Source: Parafrankia elaeagni (GTDB taxonomy: Bacteria > Actinomycetota > Actinomycetes > Frankiales > Frankiaceae). From it: 64,000 nt of DNA. Where the stretch lies: the NCBI RefSeq assembly GCF_000374165.1, contig NZ_KB893739.1, positions 177,363 through 241,362 on the forward strand, written 5' to 3'. This document shows positions 54,974 to 62,960 of the stretch, in pieces (within the stretch, counting starts at the first letter, position 1; every line of letters begins with the position of its first letter). The translations under genes were made by a program, and so were the position numbers. The notes beneath the pieces were generated by a model. That model searched no databases. It was not told the origin of the DNA and worked only from the letters and a program-made list of their open reading frames with translations.

Positions 54974-57193
54974 CTAGTCGGCCCGCCGCTTTCGGTCACG
55001 CTCGGCGACTACGGCGAGGATCGCCGCGTGGGAGATCCCGCGTCGGGTGACGGCCTTACCGGCGATGCGGCGGCCGACGTCGACGGGGGTGATGGCGTGT
55101 GGCTTGAGTGCGGCGGTGAGCTGTGCGGACTCCCATCCGCCGTAGACGTCGGGGCGTAGGTCTGCCAGGCGGGCGCACAGGGTCTCGTTCCACGTCTTGT
55201 CCTCACCGGCTGGCCAGACCGCGGCGACGTCGGCGACCACATCGGCGGCCGGGGCGGTGGTGCGGGTCTGCTCCGCCGGGGTCGGCAGGGTGCCCGCTCC
55301 GGCGCGCAGCTCGACAGCGCGGGCGATGATCCGGTCTGCCTGGTCGCCGTCGACGTAGTAGGAGCGGTTCGCCTGCGGCTTCCCGAAGCCGGCGAGGATG
55401 CCCCACCCGGCCTGAACCACAGGTTCGAAGACGGTCGCCCGGTAGCCGTTCTTGTAGGCCGAGGTTCCGAGGATCATGTCGTTCGCGGTCTGGTCGGCCA
55501 CCGACAGGCAGTAGCGGCTGTTGACGTTGCGGGTGATCCCGGTCGGCAGGCTGTCCTTGTCCGGGATCTGCGTGCCGAGCATGAGGATCACACCCAGGGC
55601 GCGGCCGAGCTTGATGCACTTCTCCGCGTACTCGGCGGCGTCCTTGCCCCACTGCGACCGGAACAGCTCCTGTGCTTCGTCGATCCACACCACCAGCGGA
55701 TGCAGCCCGGACCCTTTCAGCGACGCCAGTTCCGGTGTCACCTTGTTCTCCGGAGCCTTGCCCGCGGCGGCGTAGAACGCGATCCGTTCCGACCGGCGGC
55801 GGCACTCGTCGTACAGCCACTTCAGCATCGCCGCGCAGGCTTCCAACGTGTCGTCATCGAACCCGTTGCCGTACTCCGTCATCACCGGCGCCGCCGGCGC
55901 GAAGTCACCCACTCCCTTCAGCTCGTAGCCCCGGATCTCCACCCGCGGGTCCAGCGCGGCGGCGAGCACGAGCAGCCGCAACGCGAACGTCTTGCCGGAC
56001 CCGGGCTGTCCGCCGAACAGCCAGTTCCGCGACATCAGCGATACGACGACCGTGGTCATCCGCGGGGTGGTCGCGAACGCGAACGGCTGGAACACGTCCA
56101 CCTGCCCGGCACGGGCCAACGGCCAGGCGGGTTGACGCATCGCGGACGCGGGCTGGTAGCCCACCCACAGCGCCAACCGTCCCGTGTGACCGGGCGCGGG
56201 GTCGGGCCACACCTGGTCCAACGGCAGCCGCAGACCGGACGCCAACCGGCCGCGCCGGGCGATGACCTCCCCTGCTTCGACCCCGTAGGGCAGGTCGACG
56301 ATGGCCAGGTGGCCGGGACCGTCGCGGTGGATCTCCACCGGGAACGAGATGGCGCCGGGGTTCTTCGCCACCGCGGAGTTGATCCCCGCGATCCCCAGCG
56401 ACGTCAGCGCGCGGCGCACGAGTTCGGCGGTCAGCTTGCGGTAGGTCTCACCGGTGGCGACGCGGTCGGTGATCGGCCGGTCCGCCGGACGTCCCAGCCG
56501 GGCGCAGGCCACGACCACGGCCAGGAACACCAGCCAGCGCACCGGCGCCGGGGTCGGCCCGAACCACACCATCGCGGCGACGACCAGCGCGGCGAGGGCC
56601 CCGCCGATCAGGACCGGCCACCGTGTCGAGGTCTGCCGCTGACGCTGACGGTCCAGCTTCAGCCACGTCTCCGGGTCGTTGCGGCGGGCGGCGTCCTGGC
56701 GCAGACCCCAGTTGCCCTCTTCGGCGGTGGCCCAGCGCAGCAGCCGGGCGATGGTGCGCAGGAACCCGATGGGCGCCCACACGGCGACCTTCGCCGCGTA
56801 CTTCGGCGTCCGCACCGCATGGAACCGGGCGACGTAGCCGGCGTTGCCCGCGGCGTGCCGGGCGGTCGCGGTGATGTCGGCGCGGGAGTGCGCCCACGCG
56901 GGCAGGATCGGCGCCCGACGCTGCCCACCGACCGGCCGGGGGTTGTCGTGGTCGGGTGGGTCGACCGGCGGCCCGACCTGCTCCGGGCGGGCGGTCAGCG
57001 ACTCGGCATCCTCGTCCGCTTCACTGTCGCCGTCGGTGACCTCGTCGGTGTCGGGCTGGTCGGTGTCGGTGCGGCGGGTCCGGGCCTTGTCGAGGTCGAC
57101 GACCTCCGCTGCACCGGGCGTGAGGTCGAAGCCGGTGAGGTCGGGGGTCCAGCCATCCGGGTCCGGCGGCGGGAACGGGTCGGTGGTGGTCAG
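54974..57193 (-). CDS. FtsK-type conjugative DNA translocase (TraSA-like), apparent CTG start
   Basis: The in-frame reading is open from the CTG at 57193-57191 to the stop at 54974 (739 residues). The first ATG/GTG/TTG in frame is only a GTG at 56815 (613 residues). A Shine-Dalgarno AAGGAGG precedes the CTG, and the added N-terminus holds the L-P-A-W and G-Y-V-A-R-F-H-A motifs that are conserved before the membrane segments of such proteins. Walker A G-Q-P-G-S-G-K-T. It pumps double-stranded DNA between mycelial compartments. Confidence 0.88.
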   Translation of the reverse strand: MTTTDPFPPPDPDGWTPDLTGFDLTPGAAEVVDLDKARTRRTDTDQPDTDEVTDGDSEADEDAESLTARPEQVGPPVDPPDHDNPRPVGGQRRAPILPAWAHSRADITATARHAAGNAGYVARFHAVRTPKYAAKVAVWAPIGFLRTIARLLRWATAEEGNWGLRQDAARRNDPETWLKLDRQRQRQTSTRWPVLIGGALAALVVAAMVWFGPTPAPVRWLVFLAVVVACARLGRPADRPITDRVATGETYRKLTAELVRRALTSLGIAGINSAVAKNPGAISFPVEIHRDGPGHLAIVDLPYGVEAGEVIARRGRLASGLRLPLDQVWPDPAPGHTGRLALWVGYQPASAMRQPAWPLARAGQVDVFQPFAFATTPRMTTVVVSLMSRNWLFGGQPGSGKTFALRLLVLAAALDPRVEIRGYELKGVGDFAPAAPVMTEYGNGFDDDTLEACAAMLKWLYDECRRRSERIAFYAAAGKAPENKVTPELASLKGSGLHPLVVWIDEAQELFRSQWGKDAAEYAEKCIKLGRALGVILMLGTQIPDKDSLPTGITRNVNSRYCLSVADQTANDMILGTSAYKNGYRATVFEPVVQAGWGILAGFGKPQANRSYYVDGDQADRIIARAVELRAGAGTLPTPAEQTRTTAPAADVVADVAAVWPAGEDKTWNETLCARLADLRPDVYGGWESAQLTAALKPHAITPVDVGRRIAGKAVTRRGISHAAILAVVAERDRKRRAD

Positions 57194-57219
57194 ATGGTCC
57201 TGCCTCCTTGCGGGGAGGG

Positions 57220-57265
57220 CCGGGGCGCGGCGGGTGACTTTGGCGAGACGGTCGCCGCGCCCCGG
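57220..57265 (-). promoter_or_regulatory. Leader hairpin of the translocase gene (copy B)
   Basis: A stem of 13 bp (57220-57232 with 57253-57265) and loop TTGGCGAGACGGT. It stands 26 bases before the CTG start and just before AAGGAGG, the same arrangement as at int. Confidence 0.7.
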
Positions 57266-57280
57266 GCAGAGCTGGTCGGG

Positions 57281-58075
57281 TCAGACGGCGGTGAGTACCG
57301 GCGTCGGGGCGGTCAGGGTTTCGGTGGTGCGGGGCCGGAGCAGTCCTTGCGTGGTGAGCAGCCGGCGGGCGCGGTCCGGGCCACAGCCGAGCGCGGCGGC
57401 GGCACGGCGCACCGGAACGGTGCCGTCCGGATCACGCGGCACATCGGTGAGGGCGGCGATCAAATCGGCGTCGGTGCGCCGGGCGGTACGGGGCTTGCTC
57501 GCCGTGCCAGTACGGCGCCGGGCAGAAGTACCGGTACGGCGTACCGAAACCTCCTTGGTCCGCGGACCGGGAATGGCGGCCGGGGCGGTGGCCGGAGTTG
57601 AAAGAGCAGGGCCGGTCGCAGGGGTGAAGGCGGGTGCCGGCACGTCGATCGGCGGCACGGTGGTGGTGAGGGTGGCGAACTGGTGGCGGTAGCGGGGCGC
57701 GGCTTCGGCGAGCAGGATCAGCACGACCGGCGGCACCGAATGCGCGACGATCGCCCCGGCGTCGAGGCTTGCGGCGGCGTCCCAGACGTTGAGGGTCCAG
57801 GTCGCCAGGCCGCAGAACCAGCGCAGGCCGGTGCCCCACCGGGTGGGGTGCAGGCCATGGCGGGCAAGAACGCTGTCGGCGGTGATCCCCGCGAACAGCG
57901 CAAGGTCGACGATCGGCGCCAACAGCCACGCCTGCGGATCGTCGGTGTGATGCCCGATGGCAACGCTGTGCACGTTGGCCAGCGAGTACGCCCCGACCAG
58001 CAGAGCGACCAGCCACAGCGCACCGTCGAGGGCACGGCCGACACGGCGGAGCTGGTCGGGGTTGATGGTGGCCAT
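57281..58075 (-). CDS. DUF2637 membrane protein with C-terminal helix-turn-helix
   Basis: 264 residues. Four membrane helices (L-V-A-L-L-V-G-A-Y-S-L-A-N-V, P-I-V-D-L-A-L-F-A-G-I, L-R-W-F-C-G-L-A-T-W-T-L, V-P-P-V-V-L-I-L-L-A-E) form a DUF2637 domain, followed by a Pro/Ala linker and a D-A-D-L-I-A-A-L-T-D-V-P-R helix-turn-helix-like tail. GGAGGTGACATCCC ATG gives a strong start. Typical of AICE transfer modules. Confidence 0.85.
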   Translation of the reverse strand: MATINPDQLRRVGRALDGALWLVALLVGAYSLANVHSVAIGHHTDDPQAWLLAPIVDLALFAGITADSVLARHGLHPTRWGTGLRWFCGLATWTLNVWDAAASLDAGAIVAHSVPPVVLILLAEAAPRYRHQFATLTTTVPPIDVPAPAFTPATGPALSTPATAPAAIPGPRTKEVSVRRTGTSARRRTGTASKPRTARRTDADLIAALTDVPRDPDGTVPVRRAAAALGCGPDRARRLLTTQGLLRPRTTETLTAPTPVLTAV

Positions 58076-58092
58076 GGGATGTCACCTCCTGC

Positions 58093-58338
58093 TCAGGCGG
58101 TGCGCCGAACGCGGGGTCGGCGAGGGCGGGCGGACAGTGGGCGGGCGGTGCGGGCTTGCGCGTGGGCGTGGGCCAGGCGCCGCCAGGCGAGGTCGGAGAC
58201 CTGCCCAGCGGCATCGGTATCGAGGATGGTGATCTCGGCGTCGAGGACGGCGAGGTCGGCAGCGATCAGCGGCCACTCCCGCTCGATTGCCGCCAGCTCC
58301 CGGGCCGATGGCTCCCGCTCGACAGGGTCGGCCATCAC
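58093..58338 (-). CDS. DUF6284-like small protein
   Basis: 81 residues (GTG at 58338 or ATG at 58335). E-P-S-A-R-E-L-A-A-I-E-R-E-W-P-L-I-A-A-D-L-A-V-L-D-A-E-I is a helical hairpin like the small proteins of the DUF6284 group. The stop of the preceding gene overlaps its start, showing coupling. Confidence 0.65.
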   Translation of the reverse strand: MMADPVEREPSARELAAIEREWPLIAADLAVLDAEITILDTDAAGQVSDLAWRRLAHAHAQARTARPLSARPRRPRVRRTA

Positions 58339-58748
58339 CAGCCCCCGGTGCCGTCGGAGAACGTCTGCCGGGCGGCGGTGATGACCTCCGGGTCATGCAG
58401 GATGATCCGGAACGAGATCTTGACCCCGTCGCGGACCACGAACCCGCCGACCCACACCCCGCCGTTGAGGCTCGGCGACGGGTCGGAGACGGTCACCGGG
58501 ACGTCGAAGGAGAAGGTGGCGCCGGACAGCGACGCCAGCGCCTGTCGATCGTTCCCGTGGAACAGGAAACCGACCTCGGGCCGGTCCGCCGCGTGGCTCT
58601 CCGACGCACTGACTGACACCCGGACGTCCGGGTCGGTCGTGCACATCTGGTCGACCAAGTCAGCGGTCAGGCGCAGCGCGGACGGAAACGGGCCCGCCGG
58701 CGCCGGGGTGGTCAGCTTCGGCGCGGCGATGACCGCGAGGGCGGTCAC
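58335..58748 (-). CDS. Hypothetical protein of the transfer module
   Basis: 137 residues, GTG at 58748. A beta-rich domain (V-R-V-S-V-S-A-S-E, F-S-F-D-V-P-V-T-V, V-K-I-S-F-R-I-I-L) of unknown family. It overlaps both neighbours by 4 bp, so it is part of a coupled operon. Confidence 0.6.
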   Translation of the reverse strand: MTALAVIAAPKLTTPAPAGPFPSALRLTADLVDQMCTTDPDVRVSVSASESHAADRPEVGFLFHGNDRQALASLSGATFSFDVPVTVSDPSPSLNGGVWVGGFVVRDGVKISFRIILHDPEVITAARQTFSDGTGGW

Positions 58749-58852
58749 TTCCCACCCCGCCCGATCAGCTCACGGGCGATCCGCTCCATCTCGCGGATCG
58801 TCGCGTCCGTCAGGGTGTCCGCCGACGGCGGCGACATCAGGGCATGCTTCAT
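58745..58852 (-). CDS. Small hypothetical protein (35 aa)
   Basis: ATG at 58852 preceded by GGAGGT at a 9-base spacing. The peptide is an amphipathic helix (T-D-A-T-I-R-E-M-E-R-I-A-R-E-L-I). The first gene of the transfer operon, directly behind an operator candidate at 59025-59037. Confidence 0.6.
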   Translation of the reverse strand: MKHALMSPPSADTLTDATIREMERIARELIGRGGK

Positions 58853-59024
58853 AGCGGTCTGACCTCCTAGACAGGTCGGGCCAGGACCCCGGCCGGTGGT
58901 GGAGTCACCGCGTCGGGGTCCGCTCGTTCCGGGGCGGTGGAGTCGTCCCAGAAACGGCGAAGGCGGCGCCGGTGGCGCCGCCAACCCGCACTCAAAGTAT
59001 GAGTCGTACTCTGAGTGTTGTCTA

Positions 59025-59037
59025 GTACTTTCTGTGC
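59025..59037 (-). promoter_or_regulatory. Operator candidate 1 (GTAC-N5-GTGC)
   Basis: GTACTTTCTGTGC upstream of the 35-aa gene that starts the transfer operon. Two relatives occur at 60646 and 61382 with identical 5-base AT-rich spacers. A larger inverted repeat (ACTCA-AAGTA and TACTC-TGAGT) sits beside it at 58990-59016. Confidence 0.6.
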
Positions 59038-59044
59038 GGGTCGC

Positions 59045-60259
59045 CTAGGCGACTACCCCGCACCGGTCCGCCAAGCCGCGGAGGTCCTGGTCAGAGCGCC
59101 ATCCGGGATCCTGGAGCAGGTCTCGGACCAGGACGCGGACTTTTGGGTGGTCTCGGATCTGCTCGGGCGCGATGCGCTCAGCCTCCAGAAGCGCGGCGAT
59201 CGCATCCCCGCGGTCACGGCGCTGGGCGTGCGCACGGGCCACGTCCACCAGGAAGCGCGAACGCCGTTCAGCCGACAGCCCGGCCGTGTCCACACGACCG
59301 GCACGGTCAAGCGCGTCGCCAGCGTCGCCCAGCTCCACCGCGACCGCGACCGCATGCAGCGCGACGTTCGCCGGACCGAACTCAAGGTTGAAGTCGTTCC
59401 GACCCGTACCCACGACACCGGCGAGCGTTTCAGCCTCCCCGATCGCCTGCCAGGCCCCGCCCCGGTCACCGGAGCGGGCACAGATGATCGACCGGACCAG
59501 ACACAGCGCACCCAACGCGGACTGCCCCTCGACTCCCAGCCCCGGCGGGCCGGAGCGAAGCGCGTCAGCGGCCACCGTGGCCGCGTGCCGAGCTTGCTGG
59601 TAACGACCAGCGCTCAGGAACGTGTGCGCAAGGCGGTGGTGGCCGGCGGCCACCAGGCCCCGGTTCCCGGCGCGTTCCGCCGCGAACAGCGCCCGGTCCG
59701 CGGCCAGCCACGCGACCTCGATGTCACCGACCTTGACGAACAGCTCCGTGACCGCCTGGTACACACCGGCCAGAACCCGAGCGACCGCCGGACGCTGATC
59801 CGGCGGAGCGGAGCGAACCGCGGACTCCAGCTCACCGATGAGCGGCACGAGCGCCGGACCCGCATCGGTGTAACGGGACGCATGGACCAACGACCAGGCG
59901 TCGTCCGCCCGCTCCTGGGCATCCCGCGCGGACGGCACATCTGTCGTCGCCTCCGAGAACAGCAACGGCAACGCCGGATGACCCGTCAGCGCGAGACGAA
60001 GCAAGGTTCGCCACGACTCGGCATCAGCCTCGACAGGCTCCGTCGGCGCGTCGGGCGCGAGATCCGACACCGGAATGTCGAGTACCTCGGCAACCTGAGC
60101 GAGCACCGACAGGCGGTCAACCTTGCGAGTGTTCCGCTCAACCTGCGAAACCCAACTCTCCGACCGACCGATCAGCCGACCAAGTTCGACTTGGGACAAT
60201 CCGCGCCGCTTGCGGTAGAAAGCGACCCTTTCACCGAGCGTGGGAAGCGGATCCGTCAT
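59045..60259 (-). CDS. XRE-type regulator with TPR-like C-terminal region
   Basis: 404 residues. The helix-turn-helix (G-L-S-Q-V-E-L-G-R-L-I-G-R-S-E-S-W-V-S-Q-V-E-R) at residues 15-50 is followed by helical repeats like TPRs (A-D-D-A-W-S-L-V-H-A-S-R-Y-T-D-A, A-A-G-H-H-R-L-A-H-T-F-L-S-A-G-R). Such regulators often respond to peptides or to quorum signals. Its ATG overlaps the ABM gene's stop. Three matching GYAC-N5-GTGC sites nearby are its likely targets. Confidence 0.85.
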   Translation of the reverse strand: MTDPLPTLGERVAFYRKRRGLSQVELGRLIGRSESWVSQVERNTRKVDRLSVLAQVAEVLDIPVSDLAPDAPTEPVEADAESWRTLLRLALTGHPALPLLFSEATTDVPSARDAQERADDAWSLVHASRYTDAGPALVPLIGELESAVRSAPPDQRPAVARVLAGVYQAVTELFVKVGDIEVAWLAADRALFAAERAGNRGLVAAGHHRLAHTFLSAGRYQQARHAATVAADALRSGPPGLGVEGQSALGALCLVRSIICARSGDRGGAWQAIGEAETLAGVVGTGRNDFNLEFGPANVALHAVAVAVELGDAGDALDRAGRVDTAGLSAERRSRFLVDVARAHAQRRDRGDAIAALLEAERIAPEQIRDHPKVRVLVRDLLQDPGWRSDQDLRGLADRCGVVA

Positions 60260-60573
60260 GGCGCACCGGCCGGCATGCCCTTGCCATCGGCCACCGTCAC
60301 GAACTCAACCCGCGGCGGCCCGGAAAGGAACTCCTCACGGGCCGCGAGGAAGGCCCGAACGTGGTCCTGGCGCTCGTGCTCGTCGAACGCCGCCCGGTCC
60401 CGATACACCTCGTAGAAGATCCTGGCGCCAGGATCGCCGTCCACGGTGTGCGTCAGATACAGCAAGGTCCCTGGCTCGGATGACACGATGAGCGGCAACG
60501 TCCGGGCCACCAGCCGATCGAAACCCTCGGCGCCACCAGGCCGCAGACTGAACCGGACCACCAAGCCGAACAT
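60256..60573 (-). CDS. ABM-domain (antibiotic biosynthesis monooxygenase-like) protein
   Basis: 105 residues with F-S-L-R-P-G-G-A-E, L-Y-L-T-H-T-V-D and Y-E-V-Y-R-D-R-A-A-F-D-E-H, the pattern of the ferredoxin-like ABM fold. It may be a small quinol monooxygenase or a detoxifying enzyme. Co-transcribed with the XRE regulator through an overlapping stop-start. Confidence 0.82.
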   Translation of the reverse strand: MFGLVVRFSLRPGGAEGFDRLVARTLPLIVSSEPGTLLYLTHTVDGDPGARIFYEVYRDRAAFDEHERQDHVRAFLAAREEFLSGPPRVEFVTVADGKGMPAGAP

Positions 60574-60645
60574 AGATCCTCTTCCTGTGGGTGGACGTCA
60601 CGAGTCCAACGATCCTCCCACAGGTCGCATTCCCGCAACCACCCC

Positions 60646-60658
60646 GTACTTTTAGTGC
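60646..60658 (-). promoter_or_regulatory. Operator candidate 2 (GTAC-N5-GTGC)
   Basis: GTACTTTTAGTGC, 73 bp upstream of the ABM gene start, related to the sites at 59025 and 61382. Confidence 0.55.
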
Positions 60659-60665
60659 GACTCGA

Positions 60666-60968
60666 CTACGTAGGGTCGGCCGATTCGCGCGGCACGACCG
60701 CACCCGGCAGATGGGCCACCAGGACTCGGTAGCGCGTGATGCCGCGAAGTTCCATCCACGCGGCGAGCGCCGATGGTCCCGCAAACGGCGCCACAACCTC
60801 GATGGGCTCGCCGTCGCCGTTGAGGACCAGGCCACCGACAAGGGGCGGATACCGGTCGGGTTGCTCTGATGCGGCGGGCATCCCGGCGGAGGATGGCTCG
60901 CGACCGCGGCCCCACCGCAGCGGCAACAGTGCGCGGCGAGGAACGGGAGGAATTTCAGAATTGCTCAT
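60666..60968 (-). CDS. Hypothetical element protein
   Basis: 100 residues from ATG at 60968, which overlaps the previous stop. The C-terminal half has beta strands (L-V-G-G-L-V-L-N, I-E-V-V-A-P-F, Y-R-V-L-V-A-H-L). Family unknown. Confidence 0.55.
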   Translation of the reverse strand: MSNSEIPPVPRRALLPLRWGRGREPSSAGMPAASEQPDRYPPLVGGLVLNGDGEPIEVVAPFAGPSALAAWMELRGITRYRVLVAHLPGAVVPRESADPT

Positions 60969-61255
60969 GATTCGCACACGTTCGGGCTGGTCGTCGAATC
61001 TCCGCCCTTCTGGTGCAATTCGGGCGGAAGGCGGAACCGAAAGAGATTCGCTCCGTCAGCGCGATCCGGCGCCTCGACTTCGACCAGCCGAGCGCTACCC
61101 CGAACGTACAGAGCCAGCGCGTTCGTGAGCTGCTCAGCAGTCACTCCGGTGTCCGCGTAGACCTCTACTGCCCCATCGATCTGCCCGGCCCAGACACGGA
61201 AGCCCTCCCGAGGTCGGTAACGCGGCTCCCGCAGCCCGGCAGCAACATCATCCAT
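60965..61255 (-). CDS. Hypothetical element protein
   Basis: 96 residues from ATG at 61255, with GAGGGG 8 bases upstream. It contains R-V-W-A-G-Q-I-D-G-A-V-E-V-Y-A-D-T and R-L-V-E-V-E, beta-strand features. Family unknown. Coupled to the next gene by an overlapping stop-start. Confidence 0.55.
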   Translation of the reverse strand: MDDVAAGLREPRYRPREGFRVWAGQIDGAVEVYADTGVTAEQLTNALALYVRGSARLVEVEAPDRADGANLFRFRLPPELHQKGGDSTTSPNVCES

Positions 61256-61278
61256 CGGTCGATCCCCTCTCAAGTCGC

Positions 61279-61368
61279 TCAGGGGTTCGCCGTGCTCTGC
61301 CCGCACTCATGCACCGGCCAGCCTTGTTGTACCGCGACCCCACCGTCACAGTAGCTCCAGTCGCACAT
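61279..61368 (-). CDS. Small Cys-rich protein (29 aa)
   Basis: ATG at 61368 encodes M-C-D-W-S-Y-C-D-G-G and ends C-G-Q-S-T-A-N-P, with three Cys and a His that could hold a metal. It is the first reading frame behind operator candidate 3 and starts within 13 bases of it, so the mRNA may be leaderless. Real but unproven. Confidence 0.4.
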   Translation of the reverse strand: MCDWSYCDGGVAVQQGWPVHECGQSTANP

Positions 61369-61381
61369 ATTTGACCATCTA

Positions 61382-61394
61382 GCACTAATTGTGC
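61382..61394 (-). promoter_or_regulatory. Operator candidate 3 (GCAC-N5-GTGC)
   Basis: GCACTAATTGTGC, a perfect inverted repeat on its 4-bp arms, directly upstream of the 29-aa gene. Confidence 0.55.
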
Positions 61395-61624
61395 GGCTCA
61401 CCTCGGGATGCCCGCACCGGGTCTCGCGTTCAAGTTCGACGCACACGGGCTGAGTAGCCAGCGTGGAGATCAATCTCCACGCTGCCGAGCTCCCTCCTCC
61501 CGAGGGCAGGTCGAGGCCCCATGACCGCGGGCCGGGCGGCTCGTCGGCCGCGTCGCCGCCTGATCGTGACTGCTGGGGTGGACATCACCGCCGCAGCGTA
61601 GGACGCTCGTAATACGCTTGGACG

Positions 61625-62008
61625 ATGCGCGCGACAGACGATCACTTCGACGGCATCCCCTATGCCGATCTTGTTTTCGTCGAAGTCGACTGGGAGCATC
61701 GCGCCGAGTACATAAGAACTCGATCTGCGCGAAAGGGTCCAAATGAGTTTAATGTAGAGCCCGAATGGGCGACGGAAGCACTCAGTGATCCACGAAGGAT
61801 GGTGGGGCCAAACGAAAGTAGCAAGAAAGGTGAAAGTGTGCTCGTAATTGGTAGATCGCCATCTGCGCCGCCCCGCCCAGGGGACAGCGTAGGTCGAATT
61901 CTGACAGTCATACTAGTCCCCAAAGAAGAGCCAGTAGCAGGACACTGGTGGGGGGCGAACGCCTGGTCTGCTAACAGGAGCCATCGAGCCGCATACGAGG
62001 AGGACTAG
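61625..62008 (+). CDS. Toxin-like protein of a low-GC cassette
   Basis: 127 residues. W-E-H-R-A-E-Y-I-R-T-R-S-A-R and the end R-I-L-T-V-I-L-V-P...W-S-A-N-R-S-H-R-A-A-Y-E-E recall the compact alpha/beta fold of BrnT/RelE-type RNase toxins, but I see no certain catalytic residues. Base composition and codons are clearly less GC-rich than the surroundings. Its stop overlaps the next start by one base. A toxin role is inferred mainly from the next gene. Confidence 0.55.
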   Translation: MRATDDHFDGIPYADLVFVEVDWEHRAEYIRTRSARKGPNEFNVEPEWATEALSDPRRMVGPNESSKKGESVLVIGRSPSAPPRPGDSVGRILTVILVPKEEPVAGHWWGANAWSANRSHRAAYEED

Positions 62009-62373
62009 TGACTAGGGACATTAAAGCTTTTCTGGCGGAAGAGGCCGAGTCTTCCGAGCAAGAGAGAGAAAAGGCCCCTAAGAACCTACAGCGGGCAAAT
62101 AGGCAGCCCGAAAGCCCCTCTCAGGTATACAGCGTGCGAGTTCCTGTGGATCGTATCGAAATGCTCAGAGTCGTCGCGGCGCGCCTCGGAAAAGCGCCGA
62201 GTGCTCTAATTCGAGAATGGATAATCGAGAATCTCGACAGAGAGGAATTTGAGTCTAAAGCCACCGAGTCTACGGTGAGATTCATTCCTTCGGTTGACTA
62301 TTCTCTAGATATTAGAAGGCAGATCAAAGCCGCCGTTCGCGATTCTACTAGTGTTCGACGGGCGATGCTATGA
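62008..62373 (+). CDS. Ribbon-helix-helix antitoxin-like protein
   Basis: 121 residues from GTG at 62008, with GAGGAGGA upstream. The segment V-Y-S-V-R-V-P-V-D-R-I-E-M-L-R-V-V-A-A-R is a beta strand and helix of the CopG/RHH fold, followed by S-A-L-I-R-E-W-I-I-E-N-L. It probably represses the operon and neutralises the gene before it. The last codon overlaps the next start (ATGA). Confidence 0.68.
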   Translation: MTRDIKAFLAEEAESSEQEREKAPKNLQRANRQPESPSQVYSVRVPVDRIEMLRVVAARLGKAPSALIREWIIENLDREEFESKATESTVRFIPSVDYSLDIRRQIKAAVRDSTSVRRAML

Positions 62374-62960
62374 GTACAGATTCAACCGAGCGGATCATTA
62401 AAGCAATTCTAAGCGTTCTACCTGAAACCGATCATCAACTCGAGTTCATAACCGATATCTTTGCCGATGGAACCTCTTTCAACTTTCCACTCCCCCTTGG
62501 CATGCTAGTTCACGGATCTAGAATACGAGGAAATCTCATCCCGACCATCGAGTGGGCAAAAGGTCTCGATGGCACTATAATGGATGTGGTGGGTGCTGCC
62601 ACTTTTGTAGTGAACGGTGAAGAATTGGGTGGATCGGCCGACCTAAGAAGAGTTTTCCAGGAAGCGTTCGCGGGACTTTTCGAGAGAATTGTTACCGAGT
62701 CCAAAGAAACAAGAAAGTCCGTGGGAGAGGCGCTGGAAAGTCTAGATGAGAGCGTCAAAAATCGGCGAGGAGGTGTGGATCTCGACAAGATTCCATCCGA
62801 TCTCGTTGACGACTACTTGGACTACCATTCGTCACGAGAAACTCTTGCCCTTGCAAATGCGGAGCTATGGAACAACGAATCCGGTTGGACGCTAATCGGA
62901 TTTATGCGAGTGCAGACTAGAAGTATATCTGCATGGTGGATAGAAGGTCGGCCAAGATGA
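62370..62960 (+). CDS. Third gene of the low-GC cassette, unknown
   Basis: 196 residues. It starts M-S-T-D-S-T-E-R-I-I-K-A-I-L and has a hydrophobic but soluble-looking core (I-M-D-V-V-G-A-A-T-F-V-V-N) and a helical, acidic C-terminal half (E-A-L-E-S-L-D-E-S-V-K). I recognise no family. It is coupled to the RHH gene, so the cassette is three genes, not the usual two. Confidence 0.6.
   Translation: MSTDSTERIIKAILSVLPETDHQLEFITDIFADGTSFNFPLPLGMLVHGSRIRGNLIPTIEWAKGLDGTIMDVVGAATFVVNGEELGGSADLRRVFQEAFAGLFERIVTESKETRKSVGEALESLDESVKNRRGGVDLDKIPSDLVDDYLDYHSSRETLALANAELWNNESGWTLIGFMRVQTRSISAWWIEGRPR

Noticed and set aside
55700-57601. 633-codon open frame on the plus strand
   Set aside because: Antisense to the translocase gene, with no recognisable sequence.
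59015-60415. 466-codon open frame on the plus strand
   Set aside because: Antisense to the XRE/TPR regulator; Arg/Pro-rich shadow.
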